A stretch of DNA of 64,000 bases from Sulfitobacter dubius. GTDB lineage: Bacteria; Pseudomonadota; Alphaproteobacteria; Rhodobacterales; Rhodobacteraceae. Location: the NCBI RefSeq assembly GCF_900113435.1, contig NZ_FOPG01000001.1, positions 1,645,240 to 1,709,239 on the forward strand, written 5' to 3'. Below the pieces are notes generated by a model. It did no database searches. It worked only from the letters and a program-made list of their open reading frames with translations, and had not been told where the DNA came from. The translations under genes and the position numbers were made by a program. Shown here one piece after another: positions 35,423-43,877 of the stretch; position 1 is the first letter of the stretch; every line of letters starts with the position of its first letter.

Positions 35423-36333
35423 CCTGCCTCGCACTTCGCCACCGCGCAAAGCCAATCACGCACGACAATCGCGGCGCTTGAAACCCCTTGGCGCGGGGAG
35501 AGCAGGTAGAAGTCCAAGCCGCCTGCCATCACATGAGACACCGGACGCACCAACCGCCCCGCCTTAAGATCGCGCTGAACCAAAAAGCGGCTTGCCAAGG
35601 CCACCCCCTGCCCTGCTAAGGCCGCATCAAGGCTCAGCGTCGTCTGGTTAAACCGTAACCGCCGCGCCGGCTTTACGGCGCTGCCAAATGCTTCTTCCGC
35701 ATAGCGCGGCCAAAGATCATGCGTGTCGTGCAGCAGGGTCAAACGCGCCAAACCTGCCGCATCCAACGACGCGTCATCAACAATCAAACTGGGCGAGCAG
35801 ACCGCCACAACCTCCTGCGCGAACAGCAGATCAGCCCGCAGGCTTGCACCGAAAGGCGGACGCGCCTGCCGAACGGCGAGGTCGATCCCATCTGCATGAA
35901 AGCTCGCCACCCTCTCTGTCGCTGTGATGCGCAGATCGATGCCGGGATGGGCTTCGGTGAAGTCTGACAGGCGGGGGATCAACCATTTCGACGCGAAGGT
36001 CGGGGTCACGCTGATTGTCACCCGCGCGGGCGCACTGCGTAGGGCGTCCGTTGCCTCGACCAACTGCTCGAAAGCGCGCGACACAGAGGCATGATAGGCG
36101 CGCCCCTCTTCGGTAAAGGCAAGGCCGCGCGGCTCGCGCAGGAACAGGCGCAGCCCAAGATGACCCTCCAGCCCGCGCACCTGCTGGGCGACCGCCCCTT
36201 GGGTAACGCCTAACTCATCCGCAGCCGCGCGGAAGTTCATATGCCGCCCCGCCGCGGCAAATGCACGTAGCCCGTTCAGGGGCGGCAGTGGTACGTCACT
36301 GGACACGATAGAATTCCTACAGTCATACGACAA
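35419..36333 (-). CDS. LysR family (GcvA-like) transcriptional regulator
   Basis: This 304-residue LysR protein has a helix-turn-helix near the N-terminus (LPPLNGLRAFAAAGRHMNFR, ADELGVTQGAVAQQVRGLE) and a periplasmic-binding-like effector domain. The PLNALRAF opening and the VSQ-type recognition helix are typical of the GcvA group. The ATG at 36333 has no strong ribosome-binding site; a GTG nine codons on at 36306 with AGGA upstream is an alternative start. Divergent from the SDR gene, which is its likely target. Confidence 0.9.
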   Translation of the reverse strand: MSYDCRNSIVSSDVPLPPLNGLRAFAAAGRHMNFRAAADELGVTQGAVAQQVRGLEGHLGLRLFLREPRGLAFTEEGRAYHASVSRAFEQLVEATDALRSAPARVTISVTPTFASKWLIPRLSDFTEAHPGIDLRITATERVASFHADGIDLAVRQARPPFGASLRADLLFAQEVVAVCSPSLIVDDASLDAAGLARLTLLHDTHDLWPRYAEEAFGSAVKPARRLRFNQTTLSLDAALAGQGVALASRFLVQRDLKAGRLVRPVSHVMAGGLDFYLLSPRQGVSSAAIVVRDWLCAVAKCEAG

Positions 36334-36424
36334 TGCATCTGGCTGGTTGCGACTGCCTTCAACACCTAATTAACAAAACATATCCCCGCAGCGCAATCGC
36401 TGCACAGCATAAGGAGCATATCCG

Positions 36425-37129
36425 ATGACAGCAGAAAAAGTAGCACTTGTGACAGCAGGCGGCAGCGGCATGGGCGCTGGAGCGGCCCGCAAACTGGCCG
36501 CTGATGGCTTCAAGGTCGGCGTGCTTTCCTCCTCCGGCAAGGGAGAGGCGCTCGGCACAGAATTGGGCGGCTTTGGCATCACCGGCTCAAACCAGTCGCA
36601 AGAGGCGCTGGCCCAATTGGTGGACGGCGCGATGGACTGCTGGGGCCGCGTCGATGTGCTGGTGAACTCCGCCGGACACGGGACGAAGGGCGACATTCTT
36701 GAGATGACCGACGAAGATTGGCACGGCGGTCTGGATGTCTACTTGATGAACGTGATCCGTCCCACGCGTCTGGTGACGCCGATCATGGCGGCGCAGGGCG
36801 GCGGCGCGATTATCAATATCTCAACATTTGCCACCTTTGAGCCGGATCCGCTCTTCCCCACCTCCGGCGTCTTCCGCGCAGGTCTCGCGGGTTTCGCCAA
36901 GCTCTACGCAGATCAATACGCGGGCCAGAACATTCGCATGAACAACGTCCTGCCGGGCTTTATCGACAGCCTGCCCGAGACCGAAGACCGCCGGACGCGC
37001 ATTCCCATGGGGCGCTACGGAACCGAGGCCGAAGTGTCTTCGCTGATCGGCTGGCTCGCTTCGGAAGGCGGAGCCTATGTCACCGGGCAGAACTGGCGCA
37101 TTGATGGTGGGCTGACCCGTGGCGTCTGA
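36425..37129 (+). CDS. SDR-family protein with altered active site
   Basis: This 234-residue short-chain dehydrogenase has a variant NAD(P) motif TAGGSGMGAGAARKLA, NSAG at 81-84 and the catalytic-site Ser S133 (NISTFAT). The usual YxxxK is replaced: the aligned stretch reads PTSGVFRAGLAGFAKLYA, so Ser147 and Arg151 occupy the Tyr and Lys positions. The rest of the fold, including NNVLPGFIDS, is intact. It may have lost redox activity or use another chemistry. It is divergent from LysR and overlaps the next small gene by 11 bases. AAGGAG precedes the start. Confidence 0.85.
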   Translation: MTAEKVALVTAGGSGMGAGAARKLAADGFKVGVLSSSGKGEALGTELGGFGITGSNQSQEALAQLVDGAMDCWGRVDVLVNSAGHGTKGDILEMTDEDWHGGLDVYLMNVIRPTRLVTPIMAAQGGGAIINISTFATFEPDPLFPTSGVFRAGLAGFAKLYADQYAGQNIRMNNVLPGFIDSLPETEDRRTRIPMGRYGTEAEVSSLIGWLASEGGAYVTGQNWRIDGGLTRGV

Positions 37130-37367
37130 GGCAATCGCGCGCGCAGCCCCGGCGCAGCTGGCGTTCTGGGTTAAATGGGTCGCCTCGGTGATCCAGATCC
37201 TCGGTTATGCCGCCACCGGTTTTGGCTGGACGCCATGGAACCTCTACCTCTTTGTGGTGGGGGTACTGGGTTGGTTGATCGTCGGGGTGCTTTGGAACGA
37301 TCGGGCAATTACGCTGGTCCATCTCGTCGCCATGTCCGCGATGCTGGCGGGGATGGCGAGCCAGTAA
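37119..37367 (+). CDS. Small membrane protein, overlaps SDR gene
   Basis: This 82-residue protein starts with GTG within the end of the SDR gene. It has two or three hydrophobic segments (VKWVASVIQILGYAATG, LYLFVVGVLGWLIVGVLW, ALVHLVAMSAMLAG-like) and is rich in Trp. I recognise no function. The tight overlap implies it is made with the SDR, perhaps as a membrane partner. Confidence 0.65.
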   Translation: MASEAIARAAPAQLAFWVKWVASVIQILGYAATGFGWTPWNLYLFVVGVLGWLIVGVLWNDRAITLVHLVAMSAMLAGMASQ

Positions 37368-37373
37368 CACGCA

Positions 37374-37406
37374 GGCGGCCCACGGGTTTTCATCCGGGGC
37401 CGCCTT
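37374..37406 (+). terminator. Hairpin after the SDR/small membrane protein unit
   Basis: GGCGGCCC (37374-37381) pairs with GGGCCGCC (37397-37404) over 8 bp with a 15-base loop, followed only by TTAT. A likely terminator with a poor T-run. Confidence 0.5.
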
Positions 37407-37474
37407 ATAGATCGCCCTTGCAGATTACCCACGCCCTCGGAATAGTGCGGAGGAGCGTGCAATCTGAGGCGGCC

Positions 37475-37714
37475 ATGACTGAAATACCAAAACACCCCAT
37501 GCGCCGCCTGCTGACAAGCCTTGCCATCTGGTTTCTGGTGGTGACCTTCGTGGTGCTGATTTATGCCAAAGGAGACGACCCCATGCCGCTGAGCGTCCTC
37601 AGCCGTCTTGGGATTGCCGCAGCCATCGTTGCCTTTGTGAACATTCCGCTGATCCGCAAGATCGGCCATATCTACCTGCACACGACACCCGATGACGGTG
37701 ATCTCGACGACTAG
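37475..37714 (+). CDS. Small two-helix membrane protein
   Basis: This 79-residue protein starts [20 protein letters not shown] behind GAGG. It has two membrane helices (about 13-30 and 44-60) and an acidic C-terminus (TPDDGDLDD). It is not recognised as a known family. It lies between the SDR unit and htpX and could be a small membrane stress protein, but nothing shows this directly. Confidence 0.65.
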   Translation: MTEIPKHPMRRLLTSLAIWFLVVTFVVLIYAKGDDPMPLSVLSRLGIAAAIVAFVNIPLIRKIGHIYLHTTPDDGDLDD

Positions 37715-37794
37715 CCGCTCTGCCGCGGCCTGCCTTGCACCCTGCGAAAATCGACCCATATTTCCTTTACAACGGACAACCGCGAGAGACCAAA

Positions 37795-38718
37795 ATGGGC
37801 TATGTAAAGACAGCGATGCTGATGGCGGCGATGACCGCGCTTTTCATGGGGGTTGGCTATTTGATTGGCGGGTCAGGTGGCGCGCTGATCGCGCTCGTGG
37901 TGGCGGCAGGGATGAACGCCTTCACGTGGTGGAATTCCGACCGCATGGTGCTCAAGATGCACAATGCGCAGCCGGTCTCACCGGGGGACCGCGCAGGGCT
38001 ATATGCCATGACGGCAGAGCTTGCGCGGAATGCAGGCCTGCCCGAGCCGAAAGTCTATCTGATCGACACGCCCCAGCCCAACGCATTCGCCACCGGGCGC
38101 AATCCGGCCAATGCAGCCGTCGCGGTCACCAAAGGGCTAATGCAAAGTCTCAGCCGCGAGGAACTAGCGGGTGTTATCGCGCATGAGCTGGCGCATATTC
38201 GAAACCACGACACCGCGATCATGACCGTGACCGCGACTTTCGCCGGTGCGATTTCGATGCTGGCGAACTTTGCGATGTTTTTCGGCGGGGCGCGGGAGCG
38301 GATGGGCATGATCGGCACGCTGATGATGATGTTCCTCGCCCCCATGGCCGCAGCATTGGTGCAGATGGCGATCAGCCGAACGCGGGAATATGCAGCAGAC
38401 AAGGCCGGGGCCGAGATCTGCGGCCACCCGCTCTGGCTGGCCTCAGCGCTTGAGAAAATCGCGATGGGCGCCGCGCGGATCGACAATCACGCCGCCGAGC
38501 GGAACCCGGCCACGGCGCATATGTTCATCATCAACCCATTGCACGCGCATAAGCATGACAGCCTCTTCGCCACCCACCCCGCGACAGAGAACCGCATCGC
38601 GGCCCTGCGGGCGATGACGCCCGATGCCGCGCCTGCGCGCGCACAAAGCCCCCGCCCCACCAGCAGCAGCCGCATCCCTAAGAGCGGCAGACGCGGGGAC
38701 GCAGGACCGTGGAGCTAA
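37795..38718 (+). CDS. htpX: Membrane zinc metalloprotease HtpX
   Basis: This 307-residue protein has two N-terminal helices (about 5-40), then the zinc site [13 protein letters not shown] with H130, E131 and H134. The third ligand is expected in the [15 protein letters not shown] helix. Two further hydrophobic stretches follow ([13 protein letters not shown] and [17 protein letters not shown]). HtpX degrades damaged membrane proteins with FtsH. The C-terminal ~30 residues are disordered and basic. The start at 37795 follows GAGAGACC; the gene ends 7 bases before the convergent siderophore-interacting gene. Confidence 0.93.
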   Translation: MGYVKTAMLMAAMTALFMGVGYLIGGSGGALIALVVAAGMNAFTWWNSDRMVLKMHNAQPVSPGDRAGLYAMTAELARNAGLPEPKVYLIDTPQPNAFATGRNPANAAVAVTKGLMQSLSREELAGVIAHELAHIRNHDTAIMTVTATFAGAISMLANFAMFFGGARERMGMIGTLMMMFLAPMAAALVQMAISRTREYAADKAGAEICGHPLWLASALEKIAMGAARIDNHAAERNPATAHMFIINPLHAHKHDSLFATHPATENRIAALRAMTPDAAPARAQSPRPTSSSRIPKSGRRGDAGPWS

Positions 38719-38725
38719 GCCGCGC

Positions 38726-39769
38726 TCAGTCCCGACGCCAGTAAGCTGTGCAAATCTGCCGGGTCTTATCCATGCCGAGCGCGCTTCTGAAATGGCCGCG
38801 CAACTGCTGGGCGTTCTGGAACTCTCCGGCGAAAAAGGCATAGCCCAAACCGTCATCGGTCAGCGCCTGCGCGTGACCAAGAACGGCAGTTTCAAATTTT
38901 GCCGGTGGCAGAGCGTGAACGCGCAACTTGGTCTTTGGCAGGTAGTCTCGATAGGACACACCGCGCGGCAGGGCGGCCACCACATCGCCCACGGCACCCT
39001 CTGGCAGACGCGCCAAAAGCTGCGCAACGGCGGGCAGGCCCGTGCCATCTGCGGCTAAGAAATACGAAGACGCTGGCGGCAAGGCGCTGATCCCGACTGG
39101 GCCCATAGCGCCAATCTTTTGGCCCGCGATCGCGTTCTGCGCCCATTGCGAAATCAGACCGGAGCCATGGCGCACCACGTCGATGTCGACCTCTTCGCAC
39201 TCCGGGCGGATGTTCTTGAGCGTGACATAGCGTGCGTGCAGCTCATCCGCGCCTTTGGGCCAGACCGGCGCGCCATTTGCACCCATCACGGGCCAAACCG
39301 GCGTGCGGCTGGGATCGCGCGGTAGGATCAGCCGCAGATGCAGCCCCTGTGCCGCAAGTGTTGCAATGTCAGGGTAATGCAGGGTGACACGCTGCATCCC
39401 CTCAAAAAGAACTTCGCTGTTGAGGACGGTCAGCAGCCGGAAGTTCTGCGGCGCGACACCCGCCTCCTGCGTTATACCTTGCCAGCGGATACGCTCGGCC
39501 AGCAGCGGATCAAATTCTGCAACATGATGCACCATGCCCTCTTTCGAGAATTGCATGGCGTTTTCACCGGGCGCTTGGAGGTTCACTTCCAACTTGCCCG
39601 GGCGAAGGTCAAATTCCACGCGATAGCCGTCTCGTTCAAACACATGGCCGGTCGCCCCTTTGGCGCGGAAAACCATGCCGTGGTCATCGACGAGATGCGA
39701 CAGGATCTGCGAGAGCATCTCCTGAGGGGCGTCGAGGGGGATTGTGGTCTTGGCTTTGGCGATGGTCAT
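38726..39769 (-). CDS. Siderophore-interacting protein with N-terminal DUF2218 domain
   Basis: This 347-residue protein is a fusion. The N-terminal ~95 residues, with TTIPLDAPQEMLSQILSHL and DGYRVEFDLRPGKLEVNL, look like DUF2218. The rest is a FAD/NAD(P)H siderophore-interacting reductase (SIP/ViuB): VRHGSGLISQWAQNAIAGQ, YFLAADGTGLPAVAQLL and YAFFAGEFQNAQQLR. It would release iron from an imported ferric siderophore in the cytoplasm. It lies 60 bases after the receptor gene, with a strong terminator between them that leaves little room for its own promoter. Confidence 0.92.
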   Translation of the reverse strand: MTIAKAKTTIPLDAPQEMLSQILSHLVDDHGMVFRAKGATGHVFERDGYRVEFDLRPGKLEVNLQAPGENAMQFSKEGMVHHVAEFDPLLAERIRWQGITQEAGVAPQNFRLLTVLNSEVLFEGMQRVTLHYPDIATLAAQGLHLRLILPRDPSRTPVWPVMGANGAPVWPKGADELHARYVTLKNIRPECEEVDIDVVRHGSGLISQWAQNAIAGQKIGAMGPVGISALPPASSYFLAADGTGLPAVAQLLARLPEGAVGDVVAALPRGVSYRDYLPKTKLRVHALPPAKFETAVLGHAQALTDDGLGYAFFAGEFQNAQQLRGHFRSALGMDKTRQICTAYWRRD

Positions 39770-39789
39770 CTGTGGCTCCTCCCGGTCAA

Positions 39790-39824
39790 AGAAAAGCGCG
39801 GCACACGAGGGTGGTGCCGCGCTT
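39790..39824 (-). terminator. Strong hairpin between the TonB receptor and reductase genes
   Basis: AAGCGCGGCAC and GTGCCGCGCTT (plus-strand coordinates 39794-39804 and 39814-39824) form a perfect 11-bp stem with a 9-base loop and a TTTTCTTT tail on the minus strand. It sits just after the receptor stop and about 20 bases before the reductase start codon. Confidence 0.8.
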
Positions 39825-39829
39825 GAGGC

Positions 39830-41926
39830 TCACCAGCTGTGGGCCAGCTTCACGGTGACTTCACGGCCGGGGCTGTAGAAGTCAGCGTAGAAACCGCCGT
39901 AGGAGGTGTGCTTTTCGTCAAACAGGTTGGTGACATTGGCCGAAAGCGATGTCTGCTCGGACAGGTCATAGGTCACTGCGGCATCCACAACGACAAAGCT
40001 GCCTGTGTCGCCTGCGGTGTTGCTGTCGCTGTAGTAATAGCCACTGTTGAACCGCGCGCCCAGACCAACAGTCAGATCACCGCGGCCGAGGTTTTCCCAC
40101 GTCCGGCTGGCCCAGATCGAAGCGACATTCTCAGGCACCAGACCGGGGCGATTGCCGACGTTGCCGGATGTGCCGTTCTCTTTGATCTCGGCATCCAGAA
40201 AGCTGTAGGCGGCGGTGAGGGTATAGGCACCGACCTCGGCCTTGGCTTCCAGATCAATACCGCGCACGCCAATCTCACCAATGGTTTCCGGCAGGTTGGT
40301 CGCCGGGTTGGTGCGGGTGATGTTGCTTTTCGACAGGTCATAGACCGAGGCTGTCAACAGTGCATTGGTGCCCGCCGGTTGCCATTTGGTGCCCAGTTCG
40401 AACTGCTCGCCCTCTTCCGGTTCAACGCCAAAGCCTGCAGGCACGACCGACTGCGCGTAGTTCCCAAAGACCGCGATATTCGGTTTGATCTTATAGGTCA
40501 GGCCCGCCCGGCCTGTCGTTTCGCTGATGTCGTTTGTCTGGACCGTACCCGCAAGGTTATTTGTCTCGGTTACATCGATCCAGTCATGGCGCAGGCCGAA
40601 AGAAGCGATGAAACGCTCGTTCCAGTTCAGCTCTTGCTGGACATAAAGCGCCTTGCCTTCTGTTTCGGTGTCGAGGTCGGCAAACATCGGAACGTCAGTT
40701 GGGCGACCAGTGTAGGTTGGATTGTCTAGATCAACCGAAGGTGCCGCGCCGTAATAGCGTTTGTCTGTGTCATCCGACCAAGAGAATTCGACCCCCGCAG
40801 TGGTGGTGCTGGCCGCCCCGCCAAAGAACTCTTCGTAGGTCAAATGCAAGTCAGAGATCATGTTCTCGCTGGTGCCATCGCTGGCAAAGAACGCGCGATC
40901 CACGGTGTCATCATCCGGGGTGCCATCGCTGACGTAGGCATAGCCAAAGTCGTCTTCACTGTCGCTATAGCGCAGGGTGCCGCCAAAACTCAGCCCATTG
41001 CCAAAGTCATGCGTGCCCAGCACAGAGACGGTCGTCCGGTCGGTGCCGCGATAGTTGTAGTCAGGCTCGCCATAGAACACGTCGCCGCGGTCGAAATCGC
41101 CGCCCGCTGGGAAGCCACCGCTGCCCGGTACTGAATCGCGGTCAAGATGGTCGACGATTATGGTCAGTTCTGACGCATCGGAGGGCCGCCATGTCAGGCC
41201 ACCCATCGCGAACAACTCATCATTCTCGGAATAGGGATATTCCAGCTCACCGTTGCGCAGAAGTCCGGTGAAGCGATAGCTAAGCGTGCCCTCTTCATCC
41301 AATGTGTCGCCGAAATCTACGCCGGTTTCCAAGCTGCCGTAAGAATCCACCGATGTGTAGACGGTGCCGAAACGTTCGGCGCGCGGCCTTTTGGTAACAT
41401 AGTTGACCGAGCCGCCGGGGTCCGACAGACCAAAGGTTGAGGAAGACGCGCCCTTGATGACTTCAACACGTTCAAAGGCAAAAGGCTCTTCCCGGACGGC
41501 ACCAAAGTTTGCACCCAGCGTCAGGCCGTCACGGTAGGTATAGGCCTCGAACCCGCGCAGGATGAAATAGTCAAACCGGTCATCCGCGCCATAGCTGTCC
41601 GTGGTGGCACCGGCGGTGTAGTTCAACACCTGCTCCACGCTGTCCGCGCCGCGGGCTTCGATCTCGCGGCTGGTGATGACTGAGACACTGGCCGGGATGT
41701 TGATGATCTCACCCGAAAGCTTGCCGCCGCTGCTGAGTTCGTTGGCGACAACCGTTTCCGCATCCGCCGCGCCCGAGTTTTGAGCGCTTGCCTCAAGGAT
41801 CACATCATCCAATTGGTACGTCTCTTGCGCGGATAGCGCGCCGGGCACCAGTGCCGTGCAACACAAAAGCGCCGTTTTGATAGAGCCGCGCCCCAGTTGA
41901 AGATGAGTGAATTTTGAAGAGGACAT
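39830..41926 (-). CDS. TonB-dependent siderophore receptor
   Basis: This 698-residue outer-membrane receptor has a signal peptide (cleavage after ALSA-QE), a TonB-box-like segment after ETYQLDDVILEA, and a plug domain with IPASVSVITSREIEARGADS, then LRGFEAYTYRDGL and VEVIKGASSSTFGLSDPGGSV. The barrel fills the rest and ends in the aromatic KLAHSW. The plug motifs mark the siderophore (FhuA/FoxA-like) group. It lies downstream of the Fec-type ABC operon with a 98-base gap that holds a palindromic iron-box candidate. The siderophore bound is not identifiable. Confidence 0.93.
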   Translation of the reverse strand: MSSSKFTHLQLGRGSIKTALLCCTALVPGALSAQETYQLDDVILEASAQNSGAADAETVVANELSSGGKLSGEIINIPASVSVITSREIEARGADSVEQVLNYTAGATTDSYGADDRFDYFILRGFEAYTYRDGLTLGANFGAVREEPFAFERVEVIKGASSSTFGLSDPGGSVNYVTKRPRAERFGTVYTSVDSYGSLETGVDFGDTLDEEGTLSYRFTGLLRNGELEYPYSENDELFAMGGLTWRPSDASELTIIVDHLDRDSVPGSGGFPAGGDFDRGDVFYGEPDYNYRGTDRTTVSVLGTHDFGNGLSFGGTLRYSDSEDDFGYAYVSDGTPDDDTVDRAFFASDGTSENMISDLHLTYEEFFGGAASTTTAGVEFSWSDDTDKRYYGAAPSVDLDNPTYTGRPTDVPMFADLDTETEGKALYVQQELNWNERFIASFGLRHDWIDVTETNNLAGTVQTNDISETTGRAGLTYKIKPNIAVFGNYAQSVVPAGFGVEPEEGEQFELGTKWQPAGTNALLTASVYDLSKSNITRTNPATNLPETIGEIGVRGIDLEAKAEVGAYTLTAAYSFLDAEIKENGTSGNVGNRPGLVPENVASIWASRTWENLGRGDLTVGLGARFNSGYYYSDSNTAGDTGSFVVVDAAVTYDLSEQTSLSANVTNLFDEKHTSYGGFYADFYSPGREVTVKLAHSW

Positions 41927-42001
41927 GGCGGTCTCCGTAATAACCTAGTTAATCAGTCGGGATTCCCTTACGCCTATGATACGGAGAGCGCCAGAGTCAA
42001 T

Positions 42002-42018
42002 CTGACTAATTTAGTAAG
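42002..42018. promoter_or_regulatory. Palindromic iron-box candidate upstream of the receptor gene
   Basis: CTGACTAATTTAGTAAG is a 17-bp palindrome with one mismatched pair, lying 76-92 bases upstream of the TonB receptor start. It resembles the TGA-flanked iron-regulatory palindromes described for alphaproteobacteria (RirA and the Rhodobacterales iron box). A weaker partial copy, CTAGTTAATCAG, is at 41945-41956. Which protein binds is not shown. Confidence 0.55.
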
Positions 42019-42024
42019 TTATTC

Positions 42025-42849
42025 TCAGGCTGCGGCATCTTTGTGGGAATGCACAGTTTTATGGCGCCCAATCGGCACCATGCAGGGGGTCTGCGAGACG
42101 GGGTCGCTGACGATACGGCACGAAAGGCCGAAAACGGTTTTCACCATCTCCTCTGTTAGAACGTCAGCGGGCGGCCCCTCGGCACGGATGCCGCCATCGC
42201 CTACGGCGATCAGGTGGTCGGCATAGCGAGCAGCAAGGTTGAGATCGTGCAGCACCATGATGATTGTTGTGCCCTGCGCGGTGTTAAGGTCCACCAAAAG
42301 GTCCAGAACTTCGATCTGATGCGCCACGTCCAAAAAGGTGGTCGGCTCATCCAACAGCAGCAGATCGGTCTCTTGTGCCAGCGCCATGGCGATCCAGACC
42401 CGCTGACGTTGCCCGCCTGAAAGCGTATCAAGGTCTCGCTCAGCCAGCTCTTCGGTCCCGGTCGCGGACAGCGCGCGGGCCACGGCGCTGTCATCCTCTG
42501 CCGACCAGCGCGAAAACAGCCCCTGATGCGGATGCCGCCCGCGCCCGACCAGATCAGCCACGGCAATGCCCTCAGGCGCGATGGGCGATTGCGGCAGCAA
42601 CCCCATGACTTGGGCCAACTTACGCGATTTCATGCGGTGAACCGACTGCCCATCAAGCAGCACCGCACCGGATTTCGGCTGTAAAATACGTGCCAGCGTC
42701 CGCAATAGCGTCGATTTGCCCGACGCATTGCCCCCCACGATCGCCGTGATCTTACCCGCTGGAACGGTAAGGGAGACATCCTCCAGAATGATGCGTTTTT
42801 CATAACCTGCGCCCAGATTGCGCGTTTCGAGACGGTGATCGTGGGTCAT
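42025..42849 (-). CDS. Ferric siderophore ABC transporter ATPase (FecE-like)
   Basis: This 274-residue ATPase has Walker A GGNASGKST, signature LSGGQRQR, Walker B LLLLDEPTTFLD and switch His in MVLHDLNLA. The LQPKSGAVLLDG and DLVGRGRHPHQGLF stretches fit the FecE/FepC group. It starts within the permease stop (4-base overlap). It is the last gene of the four-gene siderophore importer, transcribed towards the receptor gene. Confidence 0.92.
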   Translation of the reverse strand: MTHDHRLETRNLGAGYEKRIILEDVSLTVPAGKITAIVGGNASGKSTLLRTLARILQPKSGAVLLDGQSVHRMKSRKLAQVMGLLPQSPIAPEGIAVADLVGRGRHPHQGLFSRWSAEDDSAVARALSATGTEELAERDLDTLSGGQRQRVWIAMALAQETDLLLLDEPTTFLDVAHQIEVLDLLVDLNTAQGTTIIMVLHDLNLAARYADHLIAVGDGGIRAEGPPADVLTEEMVKTVFGLSCRIVSDPVSQTPCMVPIGRHKTVHSHKDAAA

Positions 42850-43877
42850 AATGTGCCCCCATTTCTATTGGCGCGAACGATGAGATATAAAAGGAACGGC
42901 GCGCCGATCGCGCCAGTGATGACACCCACAGGCAAGCGCGCGGGCAATAGGAACTGCCCTGCGTAATCCCCAGCGATGACGAGCACAGCGCCCACCAGTC
43001 CGGCCCCCAAAAGCAAGCCGCGCGAGCCCGGCAAAAGCCGTGCTGCGATGGGGCCAGACAGAAAGGCAACGAATGCGATTGGCCCGGTGGCCGACGTGGC
43101 GATGGCCACAAGCCCCACAGCCGCAAGCGTAACCCTTAGCCGCGTGACATCCGACCGGACACCAAGCGCTTCGGCGGTGTCATCGCCAAGACGCAGCACC
43201 TCCAGATCACGGGCGGTGCAGGCCAAAAGCCCGCCAAACACCAGCAGCGCCCCGGCCACGGGCAACGCCTGCACCAGTTGCACGCCATTCAGGCTGCCGG
43301 TCAGCCAGCGCATCGCCTCGGCACGGTCCCACGCAGGGGCCTCTAGCAGGACATAGGCCGTCACACTGTCGAGCATGGCCGAGACACCGATCCCGATCAG
43401 AATCAACCGCGCACCAGCAGCACCCCGGCGCGACGACAGAGCCCAAATCATGGCGGCCACGCCCAATCCCGCTAGCACCGCGACAAGCGACACAAGCCAG
43501 CCATCGAAGGCCAGAATAACAATGACAAAGACCGCCGCCGCGCCCGCGCTGGCGCTGATGCCAATGATGTCAGGGCTGGCCAGCGGGTTGCGCAGCATGA
43601 TCTGAAACGCCACCCCGCCCAAGCCAAAACTGAACCCCGCCAGCAACCCCATCACCGCACGGGGCAATCGCAGCTCGGACACCACGAAAGATGCATTGGC
43701 CCCCGGCGTACCGGTCAGCGCGGCCACAACATCGCCCGGTGCCAGACAGCCGCGCCCGCAGCTGAGTGTCAGCAAGACAAGGCCCAACACCAGCGCTGCC
43801 AGAAACACCAATACCTGAAGGCGACGCGTGCCTGCTTTGCGGGGCGCCAGAGGGGCGGCAAGGCTCATATCACTCAT
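42846..43877 (-). CDS. Ferric siderophore ABC permease (FecD/FepG-like)
   Basis: This 343-residue permease has about nine to ten helices with the FecCD motifs RLPRAVMGLLAGFSFGLGGVAFQ and NPLASPDIIGISAGA-like (here NPLASPDIIGISASAG), and SGPIAARLLPGSRG near the end. It pairs with the other permease to form the channel. It overlaps both neighbours by 4 bases, so all four importer genes are translationally linked. Confidence 0.92.
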   Translation of the reverse strand: MSDMSLAAPLAPRKAGTRRLQVLVFLAALVLGLVLLTLSCGRGCLAPGDVVAALTGTPGANASFVVSELRLPRAVMGLLAGFSFGLGGVAFQIMLRNPLASPDIIGISASAGAAAVFVIVILAFDGWLVSLVAVLAGLGVAAMIWALSSRRGAAGARLILIGIGVSAMLDSVTAYVLLEAPAWDRAEAMRWLTGSLNGVQLVQALPVAGALLVFGGLLACTARDLEVLRLGDDTAEALGVRSDVTRLRVTLAAVGLVAIATSATGPIAFVAFLSGPIAARLLPGSRGLLLGAGLVGAVLVIAGDYAGQFLLPARLPVGVITGAIGAPFLLYLIVRANRNGGTL

